Origin: a virus
DNA length: 30,161 nucleotides
IMG/VR virus record: IMGVR_UViG_3300025426_000091
Coordinates: 1-30,161 of that record
Direction: 5' to 3' (one strand)
Below are positions 21,467 to 27,279 of this stretch, one piece after another (the stretch's first letter is position 1; each line of letters opens with the position of its first letter). Made by a program: the position numbers and the translations under genes. The notes beneath the pieces were generated by a model. It saw nothing but the letters and a program-made list of their open reading frames with translations, was not told the DNA's origin and did not search any database.

Positions 21467-21886
21467 TTAACTCAATGTTGGAGGAACTCGGTCACTGGCA
21501 TCATAAGCAGGACCGATTGCTGGTGCAGGCACTGGCTCAGGAGCTGGTGGTGCAGGCGGCGTAATGACTTGACTGGCCTGTGTTTTAAAATCTGCCAAGT
21601 GGGCGGAAATTGCAGCCTTGAGTCTAACAGCATCTGCTTCAGCGGCATCAGCGGCCTTTTGTGCGGCTTCTGCGGCAGCTTGGTGTAGATCACGTGCTCG
21701 GGCCAAAGCAGACTGTAATTCAGCCTTGAGACGATTTACTTCACCGTTAGCGGCAATAGCATCAGCCTTGGCTTTTTCGAATAAAGATTTAGCATCTAAT
21801 TCAACGGCCTTAACTTCTTCAATAACAATATTTTCAACTTTCTTTGCAGTTTGTTCTACTGCTTTAAACTTATCAAAAAATCCCAT
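21467..21886 (-). CDS. alanine-rich coiled-coil protein with Pro-rich tail (139 aa)
   Basis: Starts MGFFDKFKAVEQTAKKVENI at 21886 behind AAAGGA. Residues about 10-105 are a continuous helical heptad pattern rich in Ala, Glu and Lys (KAELQSALARARDLHQAA), followed by PPAPPAPEPVPAPA. Such proteins can be structural or scaffold-like; nothing more specific. It sits between two tRNA genes, stop three bases from tRNA-Thr(GGU). Confidence 0.7.
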   Translation of the reverse strand: MGFFDKFKAVEQTAKKVENIVIEEVKAVELDAKSLFEKAKADAIAANGEVNRLKAELQSALARARDLHQAAAEAAQKAADAAEADAVRLKAAISAHLADFKTQASQVITPPAPPAPEPVPAPAIGPAYDASDRVPPTLS

Positions 21887-21912
21887 TTTGGTTCCTTTGT
21901 GTGTTATGTGTT

Positions 21913-21988
21913 TGGCTCCGGTACGTGGATTCGAACCACGCTTCACGGATTAACAGTCCGCTGCCTTCACCTAGATTGCTCTACCGGA
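21913..21988 (-). tRNA. tRNA-Asn(GUU)
   Basis: Acceptor TCCGGTA/TACCGGA, anticodon stem GCGGA/TCCGT with loop CTGTTAA, T loop TTCGAAT, G73 as in Asn, CCA encoded. Confidence 0.94.
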
Positions 21989-21996
21989 ATATTTCT

Positions 21997-22209
21997 TTAC
22001 TCTGTTGTACTACCGTCAACTGCTACATAACCAGTTAGCAGTCCAGTCTTACGTTCATTCTTTGTGCTCTTGGGAACGATAGCGGCAGCAAGATCTGCTT
22101 GAATCATCATTGCTTTCCAGCCAGCACGTTCTTTACGACCCATACGACCACCAAGCAAGTTCTTGGTAGCATTTTTCATTCTGTAGTTTGCGCTTGGTTT
22201 AATGTACAT
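21997..22209 (-). CDS. small basic hypothetical protein (70 aa)
   Basis: MYIKPSANYRMKNATKN followed by GGRMGRKERAGWKAMMIQADLA; strongly basic N-terminal half. No known family seen. AAGAAG upstream is a possible ribosome site. Lies between tRNA-Ser and tRNA-Asn, so it would be translated from a tRNA precursor transcript. Confidence 0.55.
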   Translation of the reverse strand: MYIKPSANYRMKNATKNLLGGRMGRKERAGWKAMMIQADLAAAIVPKSTKNERKTGLLTGYVAVDGSTTE

Positions 22210-22228
22210 ATTCTTCTTTATTGTTATT

Positions 22229-22321
22229 TGGCAGAGAGTGAGGGATTCGAACCCTCGATACAGTTCTACACTATATGCCTCCTTAGCAGGGAGGTACCTT
22301 CGGCCTCTCGGTCAACTCTCT
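22229..22321 (-). tRNA. tRNA-Ser(GCU)
   Basis: Acceptor AGAGAGT/ACTCTCT, anticodon loop CTGCTAA, long variable arm, T loop TTCGAAT, G73 as in Ser, CCA encoded. Its 5' end is only about two bases from the predicted transcription start. Confidence 0.94.
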
Positions 22322-22329
22322 ATATTTTT

Positions 22330-22359
22330 ATTATAACATTACTTATTGATCTTTGTCAA
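22330..22359 (-). promoter_or_regulatory. sigma70 promoter of tRNA-Ser(GCU)
   Basis: -35 TTGACA (22354-22359), 18 bases, -10 TATAAT (22330-22335). No boxA; almost no leader. Confidence 0.8.
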
Positions 22360-22374
22360 CAGGTATTTAAAATC

Positions 22375-22488
22375 TGGTACGGCTGGTAGGTCCTGCCCCT
22401 ACAAAGGCCGTTGTCTATGACACAGCCCCGTCCCCTTTCCTAACTATGGGTTAGGCGGGAGGTCTACTATATTTCCACTCACAGCCGC
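22375..22488 (-). tRNA. large tRNA-like element (114 nt) with CCA
   Basis: Acceptor GCGGCTG/CAGCCGT (7 bp), A73 and CCA; T-stem GTAGG/CCTAC with non-canonical loop GGCAGGA. An arm CCTAA-CCCATAG-TTAGG stands where the anticodon arm should be (CAU if read, but with C33), and an extra 30-40 base structured region takes the place of the variable loop. It may be an aberrant tRNA or another RNA using a tRNA-like end. Confidence 0.45.
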
Positions 22489-22504
22489 ATATACAATTAT
22501 ATAC

Positions 22505-23161
22505 TTATCTGCTGTTAGTGTCAATGATAGACCGACGTTTAGCTATGTCTAAATATTCTTCGTAGTATTTTCTATCTAAATCTATTCCTATACTGGTTAG
22601 AATGCCATTTAAATAATCCCAATCTTTCCATACTTGATCGATGTTGATATATGTATTGTAGTTTAAATCTGGCATCCAATACAGTGGAGGTTTAGAGTTA
22701 GAAAATCCTTCCATCATTTCTAACTGTGTTTTTCCGTTTCTCACATCCTGAAGATTTTTATTTTTTTCACAGAACTCTTCTGTTATTCTTTTGGTGTCGG
22801 TTGAATATAAAAATATTTTATGTTGATCTTGTTCAAAAAGATCCCAGTACTTAAATGTTTTATCAAAATCATAAATCAAAGGATGATCCGCAATCACGGT
22901 ATTACAACCTTGTTCTACCAAATTTCGATAATAAGTTTTTGGTTCTACTTCATCTTTTTTTATATGATTATCATTAAATCTTAAAAAGTGATGATTTAAA
23001 TAACTTGCCGAATAAAATCCAACACTATCATTTGCATACCGTATAGGTCTTACACGCCATAATAGTTTACCATCTGCTGGTGTTATATTATTGGCATGTT
23101 CTAAGAGATTTGCAAATCCATCTCCACCGACACCACCTATAAAAAATACCCAATATTGCAT
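22505..23161 (-). CDS. sulfotransferase-like P-loop protein
   Basis: 218 residues; N-terminal FFIGGVGGDGFANLLEHA resembles the glycine-rich loop of the protein at 15022-15849. Later strands HKIFLYSTDTKRITEEF fit the second core strand. Tyr/Trp-rich, as in other phage proteins of this type. Coupled to the oxygenase gene upstream (6-base gap). Sulfate transfer is not certain because the PAPS loop is degenerate. Confidence 0.45.
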   Translation of the reverse strand: MQYWVFFIGGVGGDGFANLLEHANNITPADGKLLWRVRPIRYANDSVGFYSASYLNHHFLRFNDNHIKKDEVEPKTYYRNLVEQGCNTVIADHPLIYDFDKTFKYWDLFEQDQHKIFLYSTDTKRITEEFCEKNKNLQDVRNGKTQLEMMEGFSNSKPPLYWMPDLNYNTYINIDQVWKDWDYLNGILTSIGIDLDRKYYEEYLDIAKRRSIIDTNSR

Positions 23162-23166
23162 AGATA

Positions 23167-23748
23167 TTATTTGTAGATTAGATCATGCACTTCGGGAATA
23201 AATCTAGCAGTTATCAAAGCACGTGGTTTCGAATGTGTACTGAGTGGCATATGCGGGATCATTGTGTTAATCCACATTGTGTTTGTAGCTTCCACTCTAC
23301 ATATTTCAGTAGCTGGTGCACCTTCACGCTGTATTCTTACTTCGTGTATTACATTACTATCTTTAACAGGCTGCTCTTCACATATTTCTGTGTCATAAAA
23401 TGCAGTATAAGTACCTTCGCAGTTTATCAACGGTATGTTTAAACCGTAGCATTTATTGCGCCAATCCATACTATCGATGTGTATTGGTATAGGATCTCCA
23501 ATAGGGGATGTTGTAACAAACGCACTAAACACCCAACGATCTAGTAAACCCATGGAGTTAATAAATTTGGTATACAAAGGTGCGTAGGGTTCGATACGAC
23601 TGCGATCTACATATACAAATCTTCCTTCACTGGTTTCAAACTCAGGAAACTCTTTATACAGTAAAGGCAATAACTCTTGTTGAATCGCCTTGAGTTTTTT
23701 TACAACTACAGGTTTATAAAACCATTTTGGTGGAACAGTGTATTGCAT
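23167..23748 (-). CDS. 2-oxoglutarate/Fe(II) oxygenase-like protein
   Basis: 193 residues: IPIHIDSMDW provides the His-x-Asp, TMIPHMPLSTHSKPRALITAR the distal His and 2OG Arg. Between them lies YGLNIPLINCEGTYTAFYDT, the central beta-helix strands. Similar in layout to the plus-strand protein at 27843-28409. Forms a two-gene unit with the sulfotransferase-like gene. Confidence 0.7.
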   Translation of the reverse strand: MQYTVPPKWFYKPVVVKKLKAIQQELLPLLYKEFPEFETSEGRFVYVDRSRIEPYAPLYTKFINSMGLLDRWVFSAFVTTSPIGDPIPIHIDSMDWRNKCYGLNIPLINCEGTYTAFYDTEICEEQPVKDSNVIHEVRIQREGAPATEICRVEATNTMWINTMIPHMPLSTHSKPRALITARFIPEVHDLIYK

Positions 23749-23761
23749 ACTATTATTTAAA

Positions 23762-23838
23762 TGGTAGGTCGGGTGGGATTCTAACCCACGATCAACGGCT
23801 TATGAGGCCGCTGCTTTAGGACACTAAGCTACCAACCC
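23762..23838 (-). tRNA. tRNA with CAU anticodon (Met or Ile2)
   Basis: Acceptor GGGTTGG/CCGACCT, anticodon stem GCGGC/GCCGT with loop CTCATAA, T loop TTAGAAT (A in place of C56), A73, CCA. No initiator features. Ten bases of its 5' end carry the end of the nuclease gene. Confidence 0.9.
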
Positions 23839-24497
23839 ACTCTTATCTGGTCCGGCGTATAATTTTTACACTCTTCTAAACCTTTTATAATTATAAGATT
23901 TTTTATTTGTTCTGTCAAGCATTTTATTTTTGCCTGTTGTGCTTTAATTGCATATGGGTTTTTGGGATCTAAATATATATCGAAATCTATCAAATAAAAG
24001 TCTGGAAAATAATTATGTGATATTCCTTTTTCATCTATCCATTTTATTGGATTAGGGCGAATCCAATTTACATTAATTTCATCTAACCGGGTAGCCAATG
24101 CCTCTTCCCAAGACGAATCTAAATTAATAATAGTTCCGTCTTTCTTTATATATTGCCTAATAGATCTAACTAGTCTTCTATGCGGACTTGCTAATGCTTT
24201 TTCTTTAAGATGTTGTTTAGTTTTTTCAGTATGATTTAATTTACCATTTATTTTTTTAGTCTCAACTGCTTTTTGATGTGATCCTGTATATTTTCCATTT
24301 GCATGTGCTTGTTTAATCTTTTCACTTCTTTTTGCAATAGCATCGGCAGTTTGCATCTGTGAGCAATTATTTGCTTTTTTATATTCTGATCTTTTAGGAT
24401 TACTATGGCACCATCTAGAATGATTGGCTATTTCAGATCGCGACAATGTTAAAAAATTTAACGAACAGTATTTACAACAACTAAGTTTTTTATACAT
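23829..24497 (-). CDS. PD-(D/E)XK-type homing endonuclease with Cys motif
   Basis: 222 residues starting MYKKLSCCKYCS behind AAGG. An N-terminal CxxCxxC...H-type finger is followed by a basic linker, then DSSWEEALATRLDEINVNW, YFPDFYLIDFDIYLDPKN: the Pro-Asp and Asp-x-Lys of a Vsr/I-Ssp6803I-like PD-(D/E)XK core. Free-standing endonuclease between tRNA-Arg and a CAU tRNA; the TAG stop is inside that tRNA. Confidence 0.8.
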   Translation of the reverse strand: MYKKLSCCKYCSLNFLTLSRSEIANHSRWCHSNPKRSEYKKANNCSQMQTADAIAKRSEKIKQAHANGKYTGSHQKAVETKKINGKLNHTEKTKQHLKEKALASPHRRLVRSIRQYIKKDGTIINLDSSWEEALATRLDEINVNWIRPNPIKWIDEKGISHNYFPDFYLIDFDIYLDPKNPYAIKAQQAKIKCLTEQIKNLIIIKGLEECKNYTPDQIRVGW

Positions 24498-24512
24498 ATA
24501 GTACCTTATAAT

Positions 24513-24589
24513 TGGTACCACCGGCGGGATTCAAACCCACATCGTACGCTTTAGAAGAACGTTGCCTTATTCAATTAGACCACGGTGGT
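24513..24589 (-). tRNA. tRNA-Arg(UCU)
   Basis: Acceptor ACCACCG/CGGTGGT, anticodon stem ACGTT/AGCGT with loop CTTCTAA, T loop TTTGAAT, A73, CCA. Confidence 0.93.
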
Positions 24590-24627
24590 ATGTTGTTATT
24601 TATACTAAGGCTGCTATATTATCCATT

Positions 24628-24656
24628 AGTATACAACGATTTCGATACGTTGTCAA
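24628..24656 (-). promoter_or_regulatory. sigma70 promoter of tRNA-Arg(UCU)
   Basis: -35 TTGACA (24651-24656), 17 bases, -10 TATACT (24628-24633). The leader holds an ATACTAA/TTAGTAT hairpin but no boxA. Confidence 0.8.
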
Positions 24657-24675
24657 CTAATATATAAATATTTAC

Positions 24676-24840
24676 GTGAAGATTTACGAAAACCTTACAC
24701 CAACTGGCCTACACATCCATCTATCATATGAAGATGGCGTTTGCTGTATCATGGTCCAAGACATATACGATAACACCTATTTTGAAATGCAATATTTCAC
24801 CAACGTCAATAAAGCACTACGTTGGGTAAACAATCTTTAA
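24676..24840 (+). CDS. small protein (54 aa, GTG start)
   Basis: Reads M(K)IYENLTPTGLHIHLSY to RWVNNL, with alternating strands typical of a small alpha/beta protein (IHLSYED, VCCIMVQD, YFEMQYF). It is divergent from the tRNA-Arg(UCU) promoter and its TAA touches the 3' end of the tRNA-Arg(UCG) gene on the other strand. Composition is gene-like, but no family is known. Confidence 0.55.
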   Translation: MKIYENLTPTGLHIHLSYEDGVCCIMVQDIYDNTYFEMQYFTNVNKALRWVNNL

Positions 24841-24917
24841 TGGCGGGTCACACAGGACTCGAACCTGCAACAACCGGTTTCGAAGACCGGGACTCTATCC
24901 AGTTGAGCTAATGACCC
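24841..24917 (-). tRNA. tRNA-Arg(UCG)
   Basis: Acceptor GGGTCAT/GTGACCC, D loop with GG, anticodon stem CCGGT/ACCGG and loop CTTCGAA, T loop TTCGAGT, G73, CCA. The unmodified U34 suggests wide CGN reading. Confidence 0.94.
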
Positions 24918-24920
24918 ATA

Positions 24921-24996
24921 TGGTGGTAATGGCGGGACTCGAACCTGCGATAGACTGCGTATGAAGCAGTTGCATTAGCCACTATGCTACATTACC
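24921..24996 (-). tRNA. tRNA with CAU anticodon (Met or Ile2)
   Basis: Acceptor GGTAATG/CATTACC, anticodon stem ACTGC/GCAGT, loop TTCATAC, T loop TTCGAGT, A73, CCA. Second of three CAU tRNAs; which one is the lysidine-modified AUA reader cannot be told here. Confidence 0.92.
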
Positions 24997-25073
24997 ATAT
25001 AGAAACACACTTGATATAGGAGATCGCTCTCTCACGGATGAACCCGAATTTAGTCAAATATGTTTTTATATGG
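24995..25073 (-). repeat. inter-tRNA hairpin spacer, copy a
   Basis: Arms CCATATAGAAACACA and TATGTTTTTATATGG pair over about 13-15 bases with a 48-base loop. The arms include the CCA of tRNA-Lys and the first G of the following CAU tRNA. Confidence 0.7.
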
Positions 25074-25147
25074 TAGGACGAGTGGGGTTCGAACCCACGA
25101 CTCTCGGATTAAAAGTCCGATACTCTAGCCAACTGAGTTATCGTCCC
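25071..25147 (-). tRNA. tRNA-Lys(UUU)
   Basis: Acceptor GGGACGA/TCGTCCT, anticodon stem TCGGA/TCCGA with loop CTTTTAA, T loop TTCGAAC, A73, CCA. Confidence 0.95.
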
Positions 25148-25152
25148 ATGTC

Positions 25153-25242
25153 TGGTCCCCCGTTGTGGAATCGAACCACATCCTGGACCTTATCTAGATT
25201 AATCGGTTATAAGCCGACCTGCTCTCCATGAGCTAACGGGGG
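25153..25242 (-). tRNA. tRNA with UAU anticodon (Ile) and long variable arm
   Basis: Acceptor CCCCCGT/ACGGGGG, D stem GCTC/GAGC, anticodon stem GTCGG/CCGAT with loop CTTATAA (UAU), T loop TTCGATT, A73, CCA. The variable region is about 21 bases with a short stem (CTAGA/TCCAG, one mismatch), a class II feature normal only for Leu, Ser and Tyr. Confidence 0.85.
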
Positions 25243-25251
25243 AATAATATT

Positions 25252-25327
25252 TGGTACCGACGACAAGAATTGAACTTGTGACACCCTGTTCTTCAGACAG
25301 GTGCTCTACCAACTGAGCTACATCGGC
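25252..25327 (-). tRNA. tRNA-Phe(GAA)
   Basis: Acceptor GCCGATG/CGTCGGT, anticodon stem CCTGT/ACAGG with loop CTGAAGA, T loop TTCAATT, A73, CCA. Confidence 0.95.
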
Positions 25328-25328
25328 A

Positions 25329-25402
25329 TGGCATCCCCCCAGAGACTCGAACTCCGACGAACAGTTTTGGAGACTGTCATGCTGCCATTACATCAGGGAG
25401 AT
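25329..25402 (-). tRNA. tRNA-Trp(CCA)
   Basis: Acceptor ATCTCCC/GGGGGAT, anticodon stem ACAGT/ACTGT with loop CTCCAAA, T loop TTCGAGT, G73 as in Trp, CCA. Confidence 0.94.
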
Positions 25403-25410
25403 ATTATACT

Positions 25411-25502
25411 TGGAGGAAGCGGTGGGATTCGAACCCACGGACCCATTTCTGAGCCGCTAGTTTTCAAGACTAGTTCAATAAGCCGGACTCTGACACACTT
25501 CC
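25411..25502 (-). tRNA. tRNA-Ser(UGA)
   Basis: Acceptor GGAAGTG/CGCTTCC, anticodon stem CTAGT/ACTAG with loop CTTGAAA, long variable arm, T loop TTCGAAT, CCA. U73 instead of the usual G73 of Ser tRNAs. Confidence 0.92.
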
Positions 25503-25782
25503 ATAAATTGAATTTGTAAGCATAGCGTCTCTCTCATCGCTATCATTTTCCCTTGTAATAAAGCCGGCAGGGTCAAGATCCGTCACTTGGGATACTTGTC
25601 CAACGTGTCTATATTTTTGCTAGGGTTTTGCGCCCCCCGTTGCTTTACACTACATAGCCCTTCGAAGAAACTATATTGTAGCGTGACTTTCTCTTGCTGA
25701 CACTTACAAAACTTGCTACGGGACGCCGACTCGGCTTGGTCATTTAAGCCACGCAGGACATCTGCGTGACTCCCTATAAACT

Positions 25783-25874
25783 TGGCGTATGAAGCTGGCC
25801 TCGCACCCTGCTATCACCATACCTCACTTTTCAGGAAAGATTTACTGGCACCATCACTCTTCTGGCTTTCATAC
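25783..25874 (-). tRNA. tRNA-like element with CCA (92 nt)
   Basis: Perfect 7-bp acceptor GTATGAA/TTCATAC, G73, CCA; a T-stem-like GCAGG/CCAGC with 8-base loop and one mismatch; weak anticodon-type arm with loop CCTGAAA (UGA, Ser, but C33) and a long variable region. Possibly an aberrant Ser tRNA. Confidence 0.4.
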
Positions 25875-25881
25875 ATAAACT

Positions 25882-25994
25882 TGGTGGAGACCGCCTATGT
25901 ACAGGCATGACCCATACACCGTCCACGTTATCCGCTTATCTGAGAACAATGACGGTGTCGGTACCGGTTGCACCCGTGATAAGTTTCTGTCTCC
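25882..25994 (-). ncRNA. pseudoknotted RNA with tRNA-like acceptor and CCA
   Basis: Ends pair as GGAGAC/GTCTCC with A73 and CCA. Inside, ACACCGTC/GACGGTGT (8 bp) and CTTATC/GATAAG interleave, so both can form only as a pseudoknot. No T-loop consensus. Confidence 0.4.
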
Positions 25995-26000
25995 GTAACT

Positions 26001-26083
26001 TGGTGAAGCACGTAGGATTCGAACCTACCTAGCGATACTCATTAGAGTTTCAGCACACCACATACCGTCTCACGCGGTGCTTC
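26001..26083 (-). tRNA. tRNA-like gene, isotype unclear
   Basis: Acceptor GAAGCAC/GTGCTTC, canonical T arm GTAGG-TTCGAAT-CCTAC, A73 and CCA. The 48 bases between are too long for class I, the D arm is weak (CGT/ATG) and no proper anticodon arm can be drawn; a GAGT/ACTC stem may be a variable arm. Either highly divergent or a pseudogene. Confidence 0.5.
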
Positions 26084-26089
26084 ATAACT

Positions 26090-26164
26090 TGGCATCCTGT
26101 ACGGGAATTGAACCCGTATTACCGACTTGAAAGGCCAGCGTTCTCGCCATTAAACTAACAGGAT
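26090..26164 (-). tRNA. tRNA-Glu(UUC), copy 1
   Basis: Acceptor ATCCTGT/ACAGGAT, anticodon stem CTGGC/GTCGG with loop CTTTCAA, T loop TTCAATT, G73, CCA. Confidence 0.94.
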
Positions 26165-26170
26165 ATAAAC

Positions 26171-26257
26171 TATATGAAAACACACTAAAAGGGATCTAGT
26201 ACCCGGTGCGCCTGAGCGGTGCGAGCCACTAAAAGGGATCTAGTGCGTTTACATATA
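26171..26257 (-). repeat. inter-tRNA hairpin, copy e, with internal direct repeat
   Basis: Outer arms TATATGAAAACACACT and its near-complement, related to copies a-d. Inside, CACTAAAAGGGATCTAGT occurs twice, each able to fold as a CACTA/TAGTG stem. Located in the leader between the promoter at 26332 and tRNA-Glu. Confidence 0.55.
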
Positions 26258-26292
26258 GCGGCTATCTCACGATAGCATATATGATGGATCAA

Positions 26293-26321
26293 TTTTTAAA
26301 GAACATTGTTAATTGCTTAAC
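26293..26321 (-). promoter_or_regulatory. boxB-like hairpin and boxA antitermination leader
   Basis: Minus direction: GTTAA-GCAA-TTAAC hairpin, then TGTTCTTTAAAAA (boxA). Same order as at 21315-21345, with changed but still paired stem bases. Confidence 0.75.
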
Positions 26322-26331
26322 GTATGCTTGT

Positions 26332-26360
26332 ATTATATAACGGTTTTGCACCATTGTCAA
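26332..26360 (-). promoter_or_regulatory. perfect consensus sigma70 promoter of a tRNA operon
   Basis: -35 TTGACA (26355-26360), exactly 17 bases, -10 TATAAT (26332-26337). Drives the boxB/boxA leader and the array from tRNA-Glu onward. Confidence 0.9.
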
Positions 26361-26392
26361 CACTTATTTTTGTTGTATTTTTACAACAAATT

Positions 26393-26467
26393 TGGCAGGG
26401 AATGAAGGTACCGCCCCTTCTCACCCAGTTTCAAAGACTGGTATCTGCTCTTATCGATTTATTCCCT
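26393..26467 (-). tRNA. tRNA-Gln(UUG), non-canonical D and T loops
   Basis: Acceptor AGGGAAT/ATTCCCT, perfect anticodon stem CCAGT/ACTGG with loop CTTTGAA (UUG), T stem GAAGG/CCTTC, G73 as in Gln, CCA. But the T loop is GGCGGTA and the D region has no GG. Nine bases of its 5' end carry the end of the upstream nuclease gene. Confidence 0.78.
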
Positions 26468-27109
26468 AATTAAATTTATCAAATCATTTTTCATAATGAT
26501 TTTAATTTCTAGTGATGGATTTTGTTCTATAACCCATTTCATTTTGAGTTTATCATTATTCCACCAATGACCTTTTATTTCTATAATTTCGTCTGTGTCT
26601 ATTAAATGGAAGTCTGGTTTATACCAATGATTTTTTCCAAGAGGATCTGTATATTTTATAGATTCTGGCTTTTTCCATTTGATAGAATTTTTCTCTAAAT
26701 ATTCGTAATATTGAATTTCCATCGAAGACATAAGTCTAACACTATCTCCGTTACTATCAATAACTGATAATCTTTTATAGTTTTTAAAATGATGTCCTCT
26801 TGCTTCTAAACTTATATCACTTTTAATATAACATTCCCAACACATATTATGTTTATTTTTGTTTATTAATGATTTACAACAAATACATAAATTAGCAGGA
26901 GTGTGGTTCCTATAAGTAGATAATCGTTTTTCGATCATCTCCTTTTTCTTATCATCAGATAATCTTTGATACGCTCTGCTATTTGCTAAACTTCTTTTCT
27001 TGTTTGTTTCACTAGTGAATGTTCTACTATTTGAACATTTTCTTGAACAAAACGCTTTATTCCATTTACCTGGATCAAATTCTATGTTACATTTGGGGCA
27101 TATTTTCAT
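26459..27109 (-). CDS. PD-(D/E)XK-type homing endonuclease with zinc fingers
   Basis: 216 residues starting MKICPKCNIEF at 27109, behind AAAGG; the longer frame to 27193 has no ribosome site. An N-terminal CPKC...CSRKC finger, a second CICC...CWEC finger, then SSMEIQYYEYLEKNSIKW, YKPDFHLIDTDEIIEIKG: the PD...ExK catalytic core of Vsr-like nucleases. Located just before tRNA-Gln with the TAA inside that tRNA. Confidence 0.8.
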   Translation of the reverse strand: MKICPKCNIEFDPGKWNKAFCSRKCSNSRTFTSETNKKRSLANSRAYQRLSDDKKKEMIEKRLSTYRNHTPANLCICCKSLINKNKHNMCWECYIKSDISLEARGHHFKNYKRLSVIDSNGDSVRLMSSMEIQYYEYLEKNSIKWKKPESIKYTDPLGKNHWYKPDFHLIDTDEIIEIKGHWWNNDKLKMKWVIEQNPSLEIKIIMKNDLINLIRE

Positions 27110-27129
27110 AATCGAACCTTTACTAACAT

Positions 27130-27167
27130 ATTTAGTATACTCGTTAATCTTTGGTACGATTCCCCAA
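27130..27167 (-). pseudogene. possible 5' half of a tRNA-Gln (remnant)
   Basis: TTGGGGAATCG TACCAAAG resembles the start of bacterial tRNA-Gln (TGGGGTATCGCCAAG). It follows a hairpin spacer arm as normal tRNAs do here, and no 3' half follows; the nuclease gene begins instead. Confidence 0.4.
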
Positions 27168-27168
27168 C

Positions 27169-27241
27169 ATACATAAACACACTTGGTCGTCACATTGTTA
27201 GGGACTAGTCTTACAGAATACCCGCAAATGTGTTTGTGTAT
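27169..27241 (-). repeat. hairpin spacer, copy f (divergent)
   Basis: Arms ATACATAAACACACTT and AAATGTGTTTGTGTAT, about 14 pairs with a wobble and a mismatch, 41-base loop; same family as the inter-tRNA hairpins a-e. Confidence 0.55.
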
Positions 27242-27279
27242 ATTTTCTTATTGACTACAAATAGGTCAATAAATAAAAG

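Larger units (their letters stand above)
25503..26000 (-). ncRNA. structured region of tRNA-like and other folded elements
   Basis: About 500 bases between two tRNA genes with no credible protein frame. In the minus direction it holds a pseudoknot-like unit (25882-25994), a 92-base tRNA-like unit (25783-25874), a hairpin CACGCAG/CTGCGTG with GCCG/CGGC (about 25722-25780), and a long stem around CTACAATATAG / CTATGTAG closed by GTGTC/GACAC. It ends with ATAGCG/CGCTAT just before tRNA-Ser(UGA). Units are joined by CAAGTTTAT-like spacers also seen between normal tRNAs. Confidence 0.45.

Noticed and set aside
26370-26389. Hairpin TTGTTGTA/TACAACAA after tRNA-Gln as a terminator
   Set aside because: The stem is followed by A-rich, not T-rich, sequence in the direction of transcription; it may only separate the tRNA from the next promoter.
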